NCBI RefSeq assembly: GCF_000948415.1
Contig: NZ_JYII01000015.1
Location: 1 to 64,000 of the forward strand
DNA from: Thalassospira sp. HJ
GTDB taxonomy: Bacteria > Pseudomonadota > Alphaproteobacteria > Rhodospirillales > Thalassospiraceae
Direction of reading: 5' to 3'
DNA: 64,000 nt
A program made the position numbers and the translations under genes. Below, piece after piece: positions 54,051-63,874 of the stretch (the stretch's first letter is position 1; the number at the start of each line of letters is the position of its first letter). The notes beneath the pieces are model-generated. The model saw only the letters and a list, made by a program, of their open reading frames with translations. It did no database searches and was not told where the DNA came from.

Positions 54051-54794
54051 TCAGGCGGATGCTGCTTTGGGCTTGCCGGATTTTGGTTCCTTGCGTTTCT
54101 CGCTGCGACGCAGATAGCGCTCAATGCCCTTAAAGCCAAAGGTCAGCGTATAGACGATAATCAGATAGATCACACCTGCCGAAATAAACGCTTCATAGGG
54201 AAGGGCGGTACGGGCAACGATTTTACGCGCGGCACCGGTCAGCTCCATCATGGTCACGGTCGATGCCAACGACGTCGCCTTAAGCGTAAAGATCACATCG
54301 TTGGTGTAGGCCGGCCAGATCATCTGCCACATGCGCGGGAAAATGATGCGGCGATAGGTCGTCGACGGCGACATGCCGCAGGCACGTGCTGCTTCCAGCT
54401 CGCCATTCGGGACGTTCTGGATACCGCCGCGCATGATTTCGGCAACATAAGCCGCCGTGTTCAGAACAAACGTCAGCAGGCAATACCAATAGGGATCGCG
54501 CAAATAGGTCCAGGTCCAGTGATCCTGAATGCCGTCAATATTCGCGATCAGCTGCCCAACGCCATAATACATCATGAACAGCTGCCCGATCAGCGGCGTG
54601 CCACGGAACACATAGATGAAGGCAAAGGGCAGTGCCTGTATCCAGACTTTTTTCGACACGCGCGCAACAGCCAACGGAATGGCCAGAAGGGTGCCGAGTG
54701 TCACCGAAATGACCAAAAGCTCGATGGTCAGCAAAAAGCCGCGCCACAGCCAGGTGTCATATTTGCCAAGAACGTATAAGAGATCTTCAAACAT
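54051..54794 (-). CDS. Basic amino acid ABC transporter permease (HisM/AotM-like)
   Basis: A 247-aa permease of the His/Arg/Lys type with five to six membrane segments. The N-terminus LWRGFLLTIELLVISVTLGT and the RGTPLIGQLFMMYYG motif are typical of the amino acid subfamily, and the EAA loop is ELEAARACGMSPSTTYRRI. It lies 3 bp after its sister permease and forms a heterodimer with it. Confidence 0.9.
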   Translation of the reverse strand: MFEDLLYVLGKYDTWLWRGFLLTIELLVISVTLGTLLAIPLAVARVSKKVWIQALPFAFIYVFRGTPLIGQLFMMYYGVGQLIANIDGIQDHWTWTYLRDPYWYCLLTFVLNTAAYVAEIMRGGIQNVPNGELEAARACGMSPSTTYRRIIFPRMWQMIWPAYTNDVIFTLKATSLASTVTMMELTGAARKIVARTALPYEAFISAGVIYLIIVYTLTFGFKGIERYLRRSEKRKEPKSGKPKAASA

Positions 54795-54797
54795 CTT

Positions 54798-55490
54798 CTA
54801 CGCCCTCGCCACACCGCGGGCGGCCCGCTTTTCAAGATAGTTGAAGACTAGTAGCGAAACCGTTGTAAATGAAAGAAACATCAGCATCGCCACCAGATAG
54901 AAGGTAAACGGTGCCTTTTCGGTTCCTGCCCCAATGGCGGCCTTGCGCATGATCTCTTCGACACCGACAACGGAAATAAGCGCGGTGTCCTTGATCAGAA
55001 CCTGAAACAGGTTATTAAGCCCCGGCAGGGCAAAGCGCCAAAGTTGCGGCAGTTTGATACGCATGAAAATCTGCATCGGCGTCATGCCACATGCGGTCGC
55101 AGCTTCGATCTGCCCGATCGGGATCGATTGCATGGCCGCACGGAAGACTTCTGATGCGAATGCGCCCTGAACAAGGGCCAAGGCTGCAACCCCCGACCAG
55201 AAGGCCGGAATGTCAACGCGGGTTTCCTCACCGGAAATAAGCTCGGCAAGGCTTTGAACGGCGATCGTGCCGCCGAAATAAATCAACAAAATAACCAGAA
55301 GCTCGGGAATACCGCGAATAAGAACGGTATAGCTTTCCCCGATCACACGCAGCGTGCGATAGCGCGACAGCTTTGCTGACGCCCCTAATAAACCAATAAC
55401 AATCATGAATGGCAAAACGGTGAGGCAAAGCTGAACTGTGACCAGTCCCCCTTCAAGCATCTGCCAGCCGCGGCCGTATAAATCGAGCAT
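54798..55490 (-). CDS. Basic amino acid ABC transporter permease (HisQ/AotQ-like)
   Basis: A 230-aa permease paired with the following one. It has the motif RGIPELLVILLIYFGG and the EAA loop IEAATACGMTPMQIFMRI. About five membrane segments. Its stop is 3 bp from the start of the partner permease, so the two are tightly coupled. Confidence 0.9.
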   Translation of the reverse strand: MLDLYGRGWQMLEGGLVTVQLCLTVLPFMIVIGLLGASAKLSRYRTLRVIGESYTVLIRGIPELLVILLIYFGGTIAVQSLAELISGEETRVDIPAFWSGVAALALVQGAFASEVFRAAMQSIPIGQIEAATACGMTPMQIFMRIKLPQLWRFALPGLNNLFQVLIKDTALISVVGVEEIMRKAAIGAGTEKAPFTFYLVAMLMFLSFTTVSLLVFNYLEKRAARGVARA

Positions 55491-55604
55491 GGTATCTCCA
55501 GCTTTCCTTGATGCTGCGCGTGCTTTTCAGCCCTGATTAAAAGCATCACCCAACAATAAGGGAAGGGCGGCGAACAATTCGCCGCCCCGGATAGATCAGG
55601 CAGA

Positions 55605-56402
55605 TCAATTCGGATGCAGATCGATCGCCGGGAAGTATTTCTTGTTCAGTTCTTCGTAAGAACCGTTTGCCAGCATTTCAGCCAGAGCCTTGTTGAAGAT
55701 TTCCTTCAGGTCCTGGTCTTCCTTGCGGATGCCGATACCGGCACCTTCGCCGAACCACTGGCTCGGAGCGAACTGGTTGGAAACGAAGCCGTAACCGTTA
55801 CCTTCATCCGAGTTCACCCAAGCTTCGAGGGTACCGGAGTCAGCAAGGGTCGCATCGACACGGCCAGCAGTCAGGTCAAGCAGAGCTTCGTCCTGGGTGC
55901 CGTACATGCGGATTTCGATGCCCGGGAAGTTGTCTTCAAGGAAGTTTGCGTGCGTGGTCGAACGCTGAACACCGATGACCATGCCATCAAGCGCGTCTTC
56001 GATGACTTCGCCGTCTTTATAGGCGGTGATGCTCATGCCGTCTTTACCAACGAACACCGCCGGGGTGTTGCTGTAATAGTCGGAGAAGTCGATTGAGCGC
56101 TTCCGCTCTTCGGTGATCGACATCTGGGCGATGATCGCATCATATTTCTTGGCCAGAAGACCCGGGATCATGCCGTCCCAGTCCTGAGCAACGATTTCGC
56201 ACTCGATCTTTGCGGTCTCGCAAAGCTTGACGGCGAAATCAACGTCGAAACCGATGAGGTTGCCATTGTCGTCCATCATGTTGAACGGAGGGTAGGCACC
56301 CTCGGTCGCCACAACGACTTTATCCCAGGCAGCACTTGCTACCGAAGCACTCAATGCAATGCCAACTGCTGCGGCAGATGCAACCTTGATCCAGTTTTTC
56401 AT
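55605..56402 (-). CDS. Basic amino acid ABC transporter substrate-binding protein
   Basis: A 265-aa periplasmic protein of the ArgT/HisJ type, with a signal peptide ending near SVASAA (about residue 24). It reads VVVATEGAYPPFNMMDDNG and GFDVDFAVKLCETAKIECEIVAQDWDGMIPGLLAKKYDAIIAQMSIT, of which GFDVDFA and DWDGMIPGL are the typical family segments. Cysteine pair C47/C54 matches the HisJ disulphide. Probable ligands are lysine, arginine, ornithine or histidine. Confidence 0.9.
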   Translation of the reverse strand: MKNWIKVASAAAVGIALSASVASAAWDKVVVATEGAYPPFNMMDDNGNLIGFDVDFAVKLCETAKIECEIVAQDWDGMIPGLLAKKYDAIIAQMSITEERKRSIDFSDYYSNTPAVFVGKDGMSITAYKDGEVIEDALDGMVIGVQRSTTHANFLEDNFPGIEIRMYGTQDEALLDLTAGRVDATLADSGTLEAWVNSDEGNGYGFVSNQFAPSQWFGEGAGIGIRKEDQDLKEIFNKALAEMLANGSYEELNKKYFPAIDLHPN

Positions 56403-56490
56403 TCATAGTCTCCCTTGTTGATTGGAATGGCGCGCAACGACGTGCTCCCATTCTTGCGGCCAGGGCCAACCAGACCCTGGTCTGCCCAAA

Positions 56491-57264
56491 TCAGAAATCG
56501 CGCTGAAGAAACTGCTTCATGCGCTCTGATTTTGGATTCTCGAATACATCAGTCGGGTTACCGAATTCCTCGACCCGTCCCTGATGCAAATACATGACAT
56601 GGCTTGATACGCCCCGGGCAAAGCCCATCTCGTGGGTTACCACAAGCATCGTGCGGCCTTCTTCGGCAAGGTCCGTCATGACCCTGAGAACTTCACCCAC
56701 CAGTTCGGGGTCAAGTGCCGAAGTCGGCTCATCAAACAGCAAGACGTCCGGTGAAATCGCAAGCGCACGGGCAATCGCTGCACGCTGTTGCTGGCCGCCA
56801 GATACATGACCGGGATAGTAATCCCGACGTTCATACATCCCGACTTTTTTCAGCAGGGCGTCTGCCTTCTCGATTGCTTCCTTTCTTGGAACGCCCAGCA
56901 CATGGATCGGTGCTTCGATTACGTTTTCAAGAATGGTCAGATGGCTCCAGAGATTGAAGCTTTGAAACACCATGGCAAGCTTGGTGCGGATACGCTGAAG
57001 CTGCTTTTTATCGGCGGCTTCCTGTGAACCGTCCTTGAGCGTCTTCATGCGGATAAGTTCACCCTTGACGTGAACCTTGCCGGCATTTGGCGTTTCAAGC
57101 AGGTTGATGCATCTCAGAAACGTACTTTTGCCCGAACCGGACGAGCCAATAATCGAAATCACGTCGCCGGTATTGGCCGTCAGGTCAATTCCTTTGAGAA
57201 CTTCATGCTCCCCAAAGCTTTTGAACATCCCTTCGACCTGCAGGGCGGGTATGTCTTTGCTCAT
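56491..57264 (-). CDS. Basic amino acid ABC transporter ATPase (HisP/AotP-like)
   Basis: A 257-aa ATPase of the amino acid importer family. Walker A is GSSGSGKST (about 36-44), the signature is VSGGQQQR, Walker B is VLLFDEP, and the H-loop is VTHEMGF. It is the first gene of the operon, so expression probably starts upstream of 57264. The binding protein follows 88 bp later. Confidence 0.92.
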   Translation of the reverse strand: MSKDIPALQVEGMFKSFGEHEVLKGIDLTANTGDVISIIGSSGSGKSTFLRCINLLETPNAGKVHVKGELIRMKTLKDGSQEAADKKQLQRIRTKLAMVFQSFNLWSHLTILENVIEAPIHVLGVPRKEAIEKADALLKKVGMYERRDYYPGHVSGGQQQRAAIARALAISPDVLLFDEPTSALDPELVGEVLRVMTDLAEEGRTMLVVTHEMGFARGVSSHVMYLHQGRVEEFGNPTDVFENPKSERMKQFLQRDF

Positions 57265-57838
57265 AACGAGTTTAAATTATCCCTGTTGAGAGTCTTCATT
57301 CTTCGTTCGTCTTAGCATCCGAATACGGATGCTCCCCCACAAGACACGCCAAAGCGCCTCTCATTCCGTCAATAATTGCCTGTCCAACGAGAGCATTTCC
57401 ACTGATATTTTGCAGTTTTATGAAGAAAACTGCGGTTTCAGACGGTTACACATCACCATTAGCGACCGCATTGCACAAATCGTGCAGCAGTAAGGGATTT
57501 TACGCAATAAAAAACTACAGGCATTTCTCGGAATACAACCGGACTCCCGTTCAAAACGCCGAACAGGGACTTTGGGGACTCCGAAACCTGATCGGTCAGC
57601 AATGAAACGTCAGGAAGGATAATCCACACGCCTCGACCATCGCACAGCAATCATTACGTAACGGAAAATTGGACCGTATAATACTAAAGTATCACAACAC
57701 GAGAGATCGACATCACTATGAAATCTCACTGTTTTCGGTATTGATTAAGAACCACATTGCCATCAACCTCGAGTTTGCCCATATGAGGAAATGACTTGTG
57801 GCGAACTCTCACAAAATACCGATAAACGGAGGAAATTA
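57265..57838. promoter_or_regulatory. Intergenic region between the divergent amino acid ABC and TRAP operons
   Basis: This 574-bp AT-rich stretch has no supported gene; a 61-codon ORF at 57420-57605 lacks a ribosome site and any family look. It must hold promoters for both operons. On the plus strand TATAAT at 57677-57682 is a perfect -10, with TTACGT (57654-57659) 17 bp upstream as a weak -35. The palindrome TTACGTAA lies at 57654-57661. Confidence 0.45.
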
Positions 57839-58813
57839 ATGAAACGCGCATTATTTGCAGGGATGGCGGTCGCGTTCGCGTTCGGGAGCACCGCTGCCGT
57901 AGCTCAGGATCGTTCCGGCTGGCCGGAAAGCTTCACCGTTGGCACGGCATCCCAGGGCGGGACCTATTTCGCGTATGGCTCTGGCTGGGCGAACCTTGTG
58001 GCTGAAGAGCTTGGCATTTCCGGCGGTGGTGAAGTCACCGGCGGCCCGATGCAGAACATGGCCCTTGTGCATACCGGCGAAGCTGCCTTTGGCATGACCA
58101 CCATGGGTCCGGCTGCTGAATCGCTTGCTGGTACCAACCCGATTGCACCGGGTCTTCAGATGACCAATGCCTGTGCAATGTTCCCGATGTATCAGACGCC
58201 GTTCTCGATCACCGCCTTGTCTTCTTCCGGGATTGCTTCGGTTGCCGACATTCCGGCAGGTGCGAAAATCGGCTTCGGTCCGGCAGGTTCGACCTCGGAC
58301 ACCTATTTCCCGCGCATGCTTGAAGAACTCGGCGTTGACTTCGAACGTCGTAACGGCGGTTGGGCAGACCTTGGTGGTCAGCTGCAGGATGGCCTGCTTG
58401 ACGTGATCGCATTCGCTGCTGGTGTTCCGGTTCCGGCCGTCAGCCAGCTTGAAGTTCAGACTGACGTGAACATCATCGAGTTCACCGAAGACGAACAGAA
58501 ACAGATCATGGATGCCTTCCCGGTATCCGAGTTCGACATCGCAGCGGATACCTACACCACGCTGACAGAGCCGGCACGTTCGGTTTCGATGTGGAACTTT
58601 GCCATTGCCAACTGTGACCTTCCGGAAAGCTTTGTCTATGCCGTCACCGATGTTGTGATGTCTGACAACGAGCGGATGGTTTCGATCCACCGTGCGGCCC
58701 GTTCGACTGTTCCGGCAAACTGGGACAAGAACAAGGTCATGAAGTGGCACCCGGGTGCGGCCAAGTGGTTCAATGAAAATGGCGCGTCCATTCCGGCAGA
58801 CATGATCAACTGA
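57839..58813 (+). CDS. TRAP transporter TAXI-family substrate-binding protein
   Basis: A 324-aa periplasmic protein with a signal peptide ending near VAQD (about residue 24). The start at 57839 has the strong site GGAGGAAATTA. The TAXI pattern is seen in FTVGTASQGGTYFAYGSGWAN and SPAGSTSDTY-type binding residues (GPAGSTSDTYFPRML). It captures the solute for the TRAP permease that follows; TAXI proteins often bind glutamate or other dicarboxylates, but the ligand here is unknown. Confidence 0.92.
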   Translation: MKRALFAGMAVAFAFGSTAAVAQDRSGWPESFTVGTASQGGTYFAYGSGWANLVAEELGISGGGEVTGGPMQNMALVHTGEAAFGMTTMGPAAESLAGTNPIAPGLQMTNACAMFPMYQTPFSITALSSSGIASVADIPAGAKIGFGPAGSTSDTYFPRMLEELGVDFERRNGGWADLGGQLQDGLLDVIAFAAGVPVPAVSQLEVQTDVNIIEFTEDEQKQIMDAFPVSEFDIAADTYTTLTEPARSVSMWNFAIANCDLPESFVYAVTDVVMSDNERMVSIHRAARSTVPANWDKNKVMKWHPGAAKWFNENGASIPADMIN

Positions 58814-58835
58814 TCCCTGTCTGTTAGACATCTTA

Positions 58836-58870
58836 AAAGGCGGACTGTCCTGATGGACGGTCCGCCATAT
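58836..58870 (+). terminator. Hairpin between the TAXI protein and its permease
   Basis: A 12-bp stem (58839-58850 with 58855-58866, one G-U pair) has a 4-nt loop and a weak T-rich tail. Such partial terminators often let the binding protein be made in excess over the permease. Confidence 0.65.
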
Positions 58871-58926
58871 TTCAATTCCAGTTTGCCTGTGGCCAAAAAC
58901 AATCTTGCGTGAGTGCGGGGGAACAG

Positions 58927-61167
58927 ATGACAGATAAAAGCCAGGTCGAAGACGAACACCTTATTGCCGATGGTGTTGACGAAGAGCCGGTTGAACATAA
59001 CCGACGCCTGTTTGAGGGTAGGGGCCTGACCTTCATCACGATCTCCGCTGCGATCTATGCGGCATTCCATATGCTCGCACTCAACGGTGTCTCGCTGTCT
59101 GGCATGACCGGCGGTTTTGTTAATCTGCCATTCCTTCCCGATTTCCCGCTTGAAACCTGGAACTTCCGCATTGTTCACGTCGCCGGTGCGTTGGCGCTTG
59201 GCTTCCTGTGGTATTCCGCCAACAGCTTTAATGACAGCCCGGGCACAAGCACACCGCTTCTGGGCTATTTATCCTATATCCTTCTGGTCCCGGCCTTCAT
59301 GGCAACAGGCATGGCATTCAGTTTCGCCATGGATATCCAGAATGGCGTGATGTGGAACGGCATTGATGCCACCATCAAGTTCAATGAAACATGGCTGTTT
59401 GGCGCACCGCTTATGGTCGCGACAATTGGTGGTATTGTGCTTTCTTGGTTCCACAAGACATCGCGTGACAAATATTCGGCACCTGATTTCGTCTTGTGTG
59501 TCTGCGGGCTCGCCGTTGCCGTCTATCTGATCACGATTTACGGCACGCTTATGCGTAACTCGACCGGTACCCCGTTTGCGCCGATCGGTATTTCGATTGC
59601 AGCCGTTGGCGGTACCTTGCTGATTATGGAGCTGACGCGCCGCGTTGCCGGTCTGGCGCTGGTCATCATTGCCACGATCTTCCTAGTCTATGTCTTTGTT
59701 GGTGAATTCCTGCCGGGCTTCCTGCAGTCGCCGTCCATTACCTGGCAGCGCTTCTTTAGCCAGGTTTACACTGATGCCGGTATCCTTGGCCCGACGACCG
59801 CTGTTTCGTCGACTTACATCATTCTCTTCATCATCTTTGCCGCCTTCCTTCAGGCGTCCAAGGTTGGCGACTATTTCGTCAACTTTGCCTTCTCGGTCGC
59901 TGGTCGCGCCCGTGGTGGCCCGGCAAAGGTTGCGATCTTTGCATCCGGTCTGATGGGCATGATCAACGGCACCTCGGCCGGTAACGTGGTTGCCACCGGG
60001 TCGCTGACTATTCCGCTGATGAAAAAGGTTGGCTATCACAAGAAAACCGCCGGCGCGATTGAGGCCGCGGCTTCCACCGGTGGTCAGATCATGCCGCCGA
60101 TCATGGGGGCAGGTGCCTTCATCATGGCCGAGATTACCGGTATTCCTTATACCGACATCGCCATTGCGGCGATTATTCCGGCCATCCTTTATTTCGTATC
60201 GATCTATTTCATGGTCGATTTCGAAGCCGCCAAACTCGGCATGCGTGGCATGAGTGACGACGAACTGCCGCGCTTTGATGCGATGGTTAAAAAGGTCTTC
60301 CTGTTCCTGCCGATCATCATTCTCATCATTGCGCTGTTCCTAGGTTACTCCGTGATCAGGGCAGGGACACTTGCCACGGTTGCGGCTGTGGTTGTCAGCT
60401 GGCTGACGCCAAACCGTGTTGGTGTGCGGGCTGTTGCCAAGGCGTTCGAGTTGGCCGGGGGCATGTCGATCCAGATCATCGCGGTCTGTGCATGCGCCGG
60501 TATTATCGTCGGTGTTATCGCACTTACCGGCGTTGGTGCACGTTTCTCAAACCTTCTGCTTGGCTTGGCCGAGGCATCCCAGCTTTTGGCATTGGTCTTT
60601 GCCATGCTGATCGCGATTTTGCTGGGCATGGGGATGCCGACGACGGCGGCCTATGCCGTGGCGGCCTCCGTGGTTGCACCGGGCCTGATTGAGCTCGGAA
60701 TTGAACCACTTACGGCACATTTCTTCGTGTTCTACTTTGCCGTGGTTTCGGCCATCACACCACCGGTGGCACTGGCATCCTATGCCGCCGCTGGGATATC
60801 GGGCGCCAACCCGATGGAAACCTCGGTTGCGTCGTTCAAGATTGGCATTGCAGCCTTCATCGTGCCGTTCATGTTCTTCTATAACTCGGCAATTCTGATG
60901 GATGGCTCCTATCTACAGATCGGTCAGGCACTGGTTACCGCCGTTGTCGGTGTGTTCCTGTTGTCGGCTGGCGTGCAGGGCTGGTTCCTTGGTGGCTCGG
61001 CTGTCTGGTTCCTTCGTATTCTTCTGATCATTGCGGCCCTGTTCATGATTTCGGGCGGCCTGATCACCGATATCATTGGTGTCGGCATGGCAATCGGTAC
61101 GCTCTTCATCCAGCGCGTCCTGAAACCGAAACCGGGGTCGACCCTGCGGAGTGGTGGGGCGGATTAA
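58927..61167 (+). CDS. TRAP transporter fused permease (small and large subunits)
   Basis: A 746-aa membrane protein that joins the four-segment DctQ-like small subunit (N-terminal part) and the 12-segment DctM-like large subunit in one chain, the usual form for TAXI systems. The ATG at 58927 has GGGGGA upstream. Conserved large-subunit motifs are MGMINGTSAGNVVATGSLT and EAAASTGGQIMPPIMGAGAF. It uses a sodium or proton gradient, not ATP. A terminator at 61197-61224 follows. Confidence 0.93.
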   Translation: MTDKSQVEDEHLIADGVDEEPVEHNRRLFEGRGLTFITISAAIYAAFHMLALNGVSLSGMTGGFVNLPFLPDFPLETWNFRIVHVAGALALGFLWYSANSFNDSPGTSTPLLGYLSYILLVPAFMATGMAFSFAMDIQNGVMWNGIDATIKFNETWLFGAPLMVATIGGIVLSWFHKTSRDKYSAPDFVLCVCGLAVAVYLITIYGTLMRNSTGTPFAPIGISIAAVGGTLLIMELTRRVAGLALVIIATIFLVYVFVGEFLPGFLQSPSITWQRFFSQVYTDAGILGPTTAVSSTYIILFIIFAAFLQASKVGDYFVNFAFSVAGRARGGPAKVAIFASGLMGMINGTSAGNVVATGSLTIPLMKKVGYHKKTAGAIEAAASTGGQIMPPIMGAGAFIMAEITGIPYTDIAIAAIIPAILYFVSIYFMVDFEAAKLGMRGMSDDELPRFDAMVKKVFLFLPIIILIIALFLGYSVIRAGTLATVAAVVVSWLTPNRVGVRAVAKAFELAGGMSIQIIAVCACAGIIVGVIALTGVGARFSNLLLGLAEASQLLALVFAMLIAILLGMGMPTTAAYAVAASVVAPGLIELGIEPLTAHFFVFYFAVVSAITPPVALASYAAAGISGANPMETSVASFKIGIAAFIVPFMFFYNSAILMDGSYLQIGQALVTAVVGVFLLSAGVQGWFLGGSAVWFLRILLIIAALFMISGGLITDIIGVGMAIGTLFIQRVLKPKPGSTLRSGGAD

Positions 61168-61196
61168 AACGCTTCGCGTCATTGAGCCAAAACAAG

Positions 61197-61230
61197 AAAA
61201 GCGCACCACATTCGGTGCGCTTTTTCTTTT
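61197..61230. terminator. Bidirectional terminator between the TRAP permease and yjdM
   Basis: AAAAGCGCACC (61197-61207) pairs with GGTGCGCTTTT (61214-61224) around a 6-nt loop, with T-runs after it on the plus strand. Confidence 0.9.
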
Positions 61231-61252
61231 AGATTTCTCGTTGTTCGATCGC

Positions 61253-61591
61253 TTATTCAGCAACCTTTTTAACGAACTCGGACTTCAACCCCATCTGACC
61301 GATGCCCGGGATTTTGCAGTCAATATCATGGTCGCCATCAACAAGGCGGATGCCTTTGACCTTGGTGCCGACTTTAACAACAGCTGACGATCCTTTGACC
61401 TTGAGATCCTTGATCACCGAAACGGTATCGCCGTCGGCAAGCGGTGTGCCGTTGAAATCACGAACGACGTTGGCATCTGTTTGGCCTGCGGTCAGTGACC
61501 ATTCATGGGCACATTCCGGGCAAATCAGCAATTCGCCATCTTCGTAGGTGTAGGGGGATTCACATTTGGGGCAGGGTGGCAGTTCGCTCAT
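61253..61591 (-). CDS. yjdM: YjdM/PhnA-type zinc-ribbon protein
   Basis: A 112-aa protein with an N-terminal zinc ribbon (C7, C10, C24, C27) and a C-terminal SH3-like domain ([15 protein letters not shown]). It was named for alkylphosphonate use in E. coli (PhnA), but that link is doubtful; no phn genes lie here. Function is best left as unknown. Confidence 0.9.
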   Translation of the reverse strand: MSELPPCPKCESPYTYEDGELLICPECAHEWSLTAGQTDANVVRDFNGTPLADGDTVSVIKDLKVKGSSAVVKVGTKVKGIRLVDGDHDIDCKIPGIGQMGLKSEFVKKVAE

Positions 61592-61699
61592 ATCAATGAC
61601 CTTTCGACGATGGTGACGTCACGGCAGATACGGCTAGGCAGCTAGCAAGGAACATCGCCTTGCGTTTGCTGAACTGGTTCTGCTCTGTCCTGGAATAAA

Positions 61700-61789
<90 letters not shown>

Positions 61790-61906
61790 GCAAAACTGGT
61801 TGGAGCAATTTGTGCTCTGGGCGCTTTCAATAAATTGGGGAGGATGACCTGTCAATAGTGCAATCCAATATTGCAGCGAATGCTGGTGATTTACCCGGAT
61901 TTCAGT

Positions 61907-62773
61907 ATGGTAAATACATTGCCAAAATTCATATCGGAATTATCAAACGTGTTCTACTTCCTATCGAAAACGGTCAGCATTTTGATTGACACAGTTTTCA
62001 TGCACGGATTGCTCCTCGCAGTTCTGTTAGTATTCATGCTCATTAAGAAAACGCGCAAATTTGCAGTGCTTGGCCTAATTATTGTGTGCGGAGCATCGTT
62101 GCTGATTACCGTTATTCCAGTTGGAAATATACTGTCGCGCCCTCTCGAAATCCGTTTCAAGAAACCGGAACTTTCACAAATCGAGTTTGCTGGAATAGTC
62201 ACTTTGGCCGGGAGCCTTGATCCAGACAGTTACCTAGAACGCGGTGAAATGAATGTGTTGTCGTCCGCTGATCGCATATTCGCAATGCTTCGGTTTGCGA
62301 GCCTTTATCCAGATAAACCCGTCCTGTTCACCGGCGGGGATGGAAACCTCACAGAGCGTGAATTTAGTGAAGCGGTCGTTCTTGAAAACTGGTTGGACGA
62401 TTCGGGCCTTAAGACACCAAACATGTATTTTGAAGCGCACTCGCGCAACACGCATGAAAACGCAACGAAATCGCTTGAAATGGTTTATCGAGACTGGCCT
62501 GAACTTTCCCGAAAGCCATGGGTTCTCATCACTTCGGCGCAACATATGCCACGCGCGGCCGGTGCGTTTCGTCAGGCTGGCTGGAATGTGATCCCGTATC
62601 CGGTCGACAGATTCACCTCTGATGAGCTTCATTTAGCAAGTCTTAACGTCTCAGAGGCTATCTACAATCTAGGCCGTGCTTTGCGTGAATGGGTTGGTTT
62701 GACCGCCTATTACTGGACCGGTCGAACAGATGCGTGGTTCCCCGGACCGCAAGCACCCGGGGCCGAAAACTGA
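61907..62773 (+). CDS. YdcF/ElyC-like (DUF218) membrane protein
   Basis: A protein of about 288 aa from the ATG at 61907 (ATG at 61880 and TTG at 61871 also in frame; none has a strong ribosome site). Two N-terminal membrane segments (about residues 25-45 and 52-72 of the 288-aa form) precede the DUF218 domain with IVTLAGSLDPDS, LFTGGDGNLTEREFSEA and the conserved SRNTHENATKS motif. ElyC of this family acts in cell envelope synthesis. The gene is visibly AT-richer than its neighbours and lies next to a tRNA, so recent transfer is possible. Confidence 0.82.
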   Translation: MVNTLPKFISELSNVFYFLSKTVSILIDTVFMHGLLLAVLLVFMLIKKTRKFAVLGLIIVCGASLLITVIPVGNILSRPLEIRFKKPELSQIEFAGIVTLAGSLDPDSYLERGEMNVLSSADRIFAMLRFASLYPDKPVLFTGGDGNLTEREFSEAVVLENWLDDSGLKTPNMYFEAHSRNTHENATKSLEMVYRDWPELSRKPWVLITSAQHMPRAAGAFRQAGWNVIPYPVDRFTSDELHLASLNVSEAIYNLGRALREWVGLTAYYWTGRTDAWFPGPQAPGAEN

Positions 62774-62796
62774 TTACATGATTGGATGAGGCTTAG

Positions 62797-63801
62797 ATGA
62801 AATTCTGGAAACTGCTTACCGCCGCCTCCGTCGTTGCCGTGATGGCGGCACATGCACCGGCCTTTGCACAGACCGATGAGAAACTTCCAGAATTCACCAC
62901 CGAGGGATTTGACGAATGGCTCGTTGAATTCAAGAAGGAAGCCGCAAACAAAGGCATTTCCGATGCAACACTCGAAGTTGCCTTTGCCAATACCCAACCG
63001 ATCCCCAAGGTGATCGAATATGATCGTAGCCAGCCGGAATTCAAACTGACCTTTGAGCAGTATCTTGATCGCGTCGTGCCGCAGTCCCGTGTGAATGAAG
63101 GCCGCCAAAAATACGCGGAAAACCGCGAAATCATTGACGCTGCGGCTAAAAAATACGGCGTCCCGGGCCATTACCTGACCGCTTTCTGGGGCATTGAAAC
63201 CGGATTTGGTCGCTTCACGGGCGGGTATTCGGTTGTTGATTCCCTTGCGACCCTCGCGTTCGAAGGCCGCCGTGCCGAATATTTCCGCAAAGAGCTGATG
63301 AACGCACTGACCATCATCGATGCCGGTCATATCGCACCTGAAAAGATGTCGGGTTCCTGGGCTGGTGCCATGGGGCAAGCGCAGTTCATGCCGTCCACCT
63401 TCCTGAACTATGCGCGTGACGGAAATGGTGATGGCAAAATTGATCTGTGGGGCGCAAAGGAAGATGTATTTGCTTCTGCTGCGAACTATCTCTCGACGGT
63501 TGGCTGGCACGCAGATGAGCGCTGGGGCCGCAAGATTTCCCTGCCGGAAAACTTCGACATGGAGCTCGAAGGCCGCGATATCCGCAAGCCGATTGCTGAA
63601 TGGCAAAAGGTTGGTGTGCGCATGCCGAACGGTTCTGATTTGCCGGCCGCGGACATGGAAGCATCAATTGTCATCGTAAATGACGGTGAAGGTCCGGCAT
63701 ATATGGTTTATAACAACTTCCACACCATCATGCATTGGAACCGCTCGACATACTTCGCGATTGCGGTTGGTACACTGGCCGATAAAATTGCTGGCCGTTA
63801 A
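62797..63801 (+). CDS. mltB: Lytic murein transglycosylase B family
   Basis: A 334-aa periplasmic enzyme (GH103) with a signal peptide ending near AFAQT (residue 25). The catalytic Glu is E134 in FWGIETGFGR, followed by MGQAQFMPSTFLNYARDGNGDG and YLSTVGWH, all standard for the family. No lipobox and no C-terminal peptidoglycan-binding domain are seen, so it is a soluble form. It lies just before the rlpA-like gene, another lytic transglycosylase. Confidence 0.94.
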   Translation: MKFWKLLTAASVVAVMAAHAPAFAQTDEKLPEFTTEGFDEWLVEFKKEAANKGISDATLEVAFANTQPIPKVIEYDRSQPEFKLTFEQYLDRVVPQSRVNEGRQKYAENREIIDAAAKKYGVPGHYLTAFWGIETGFGRFTGGYSVVDSLATLAFEGRRAEYFRKELMNALTIIDAGHIAPEKMSGSWAGAMGQAQFMPSTFLNYARDGNGDGKIDLWGAKEDVFASAANYLSTVGWHADERWGRKISLPENFDMELEGRDIRKPIAEWQKVGVRMPNGSDLPAADMEASIVIVNDGEGPAYMVYNNFHTIMHWNRSTYFAIAVGTLADKIAGR

Positions 63802-63874
63802 CAATATCCGTCCGAACAACGGACTTCATGTCTGAACGAGCATGGACAGAGCATCTACAAGCGGGGACACCTTG

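Noticed and set aside
57420-57605. 61-codon ORF in the amino acid ABC/TRAP intergenic region
   Set aside because: No ribosome site, no domain look; the region is AT-rich promoter DNA.
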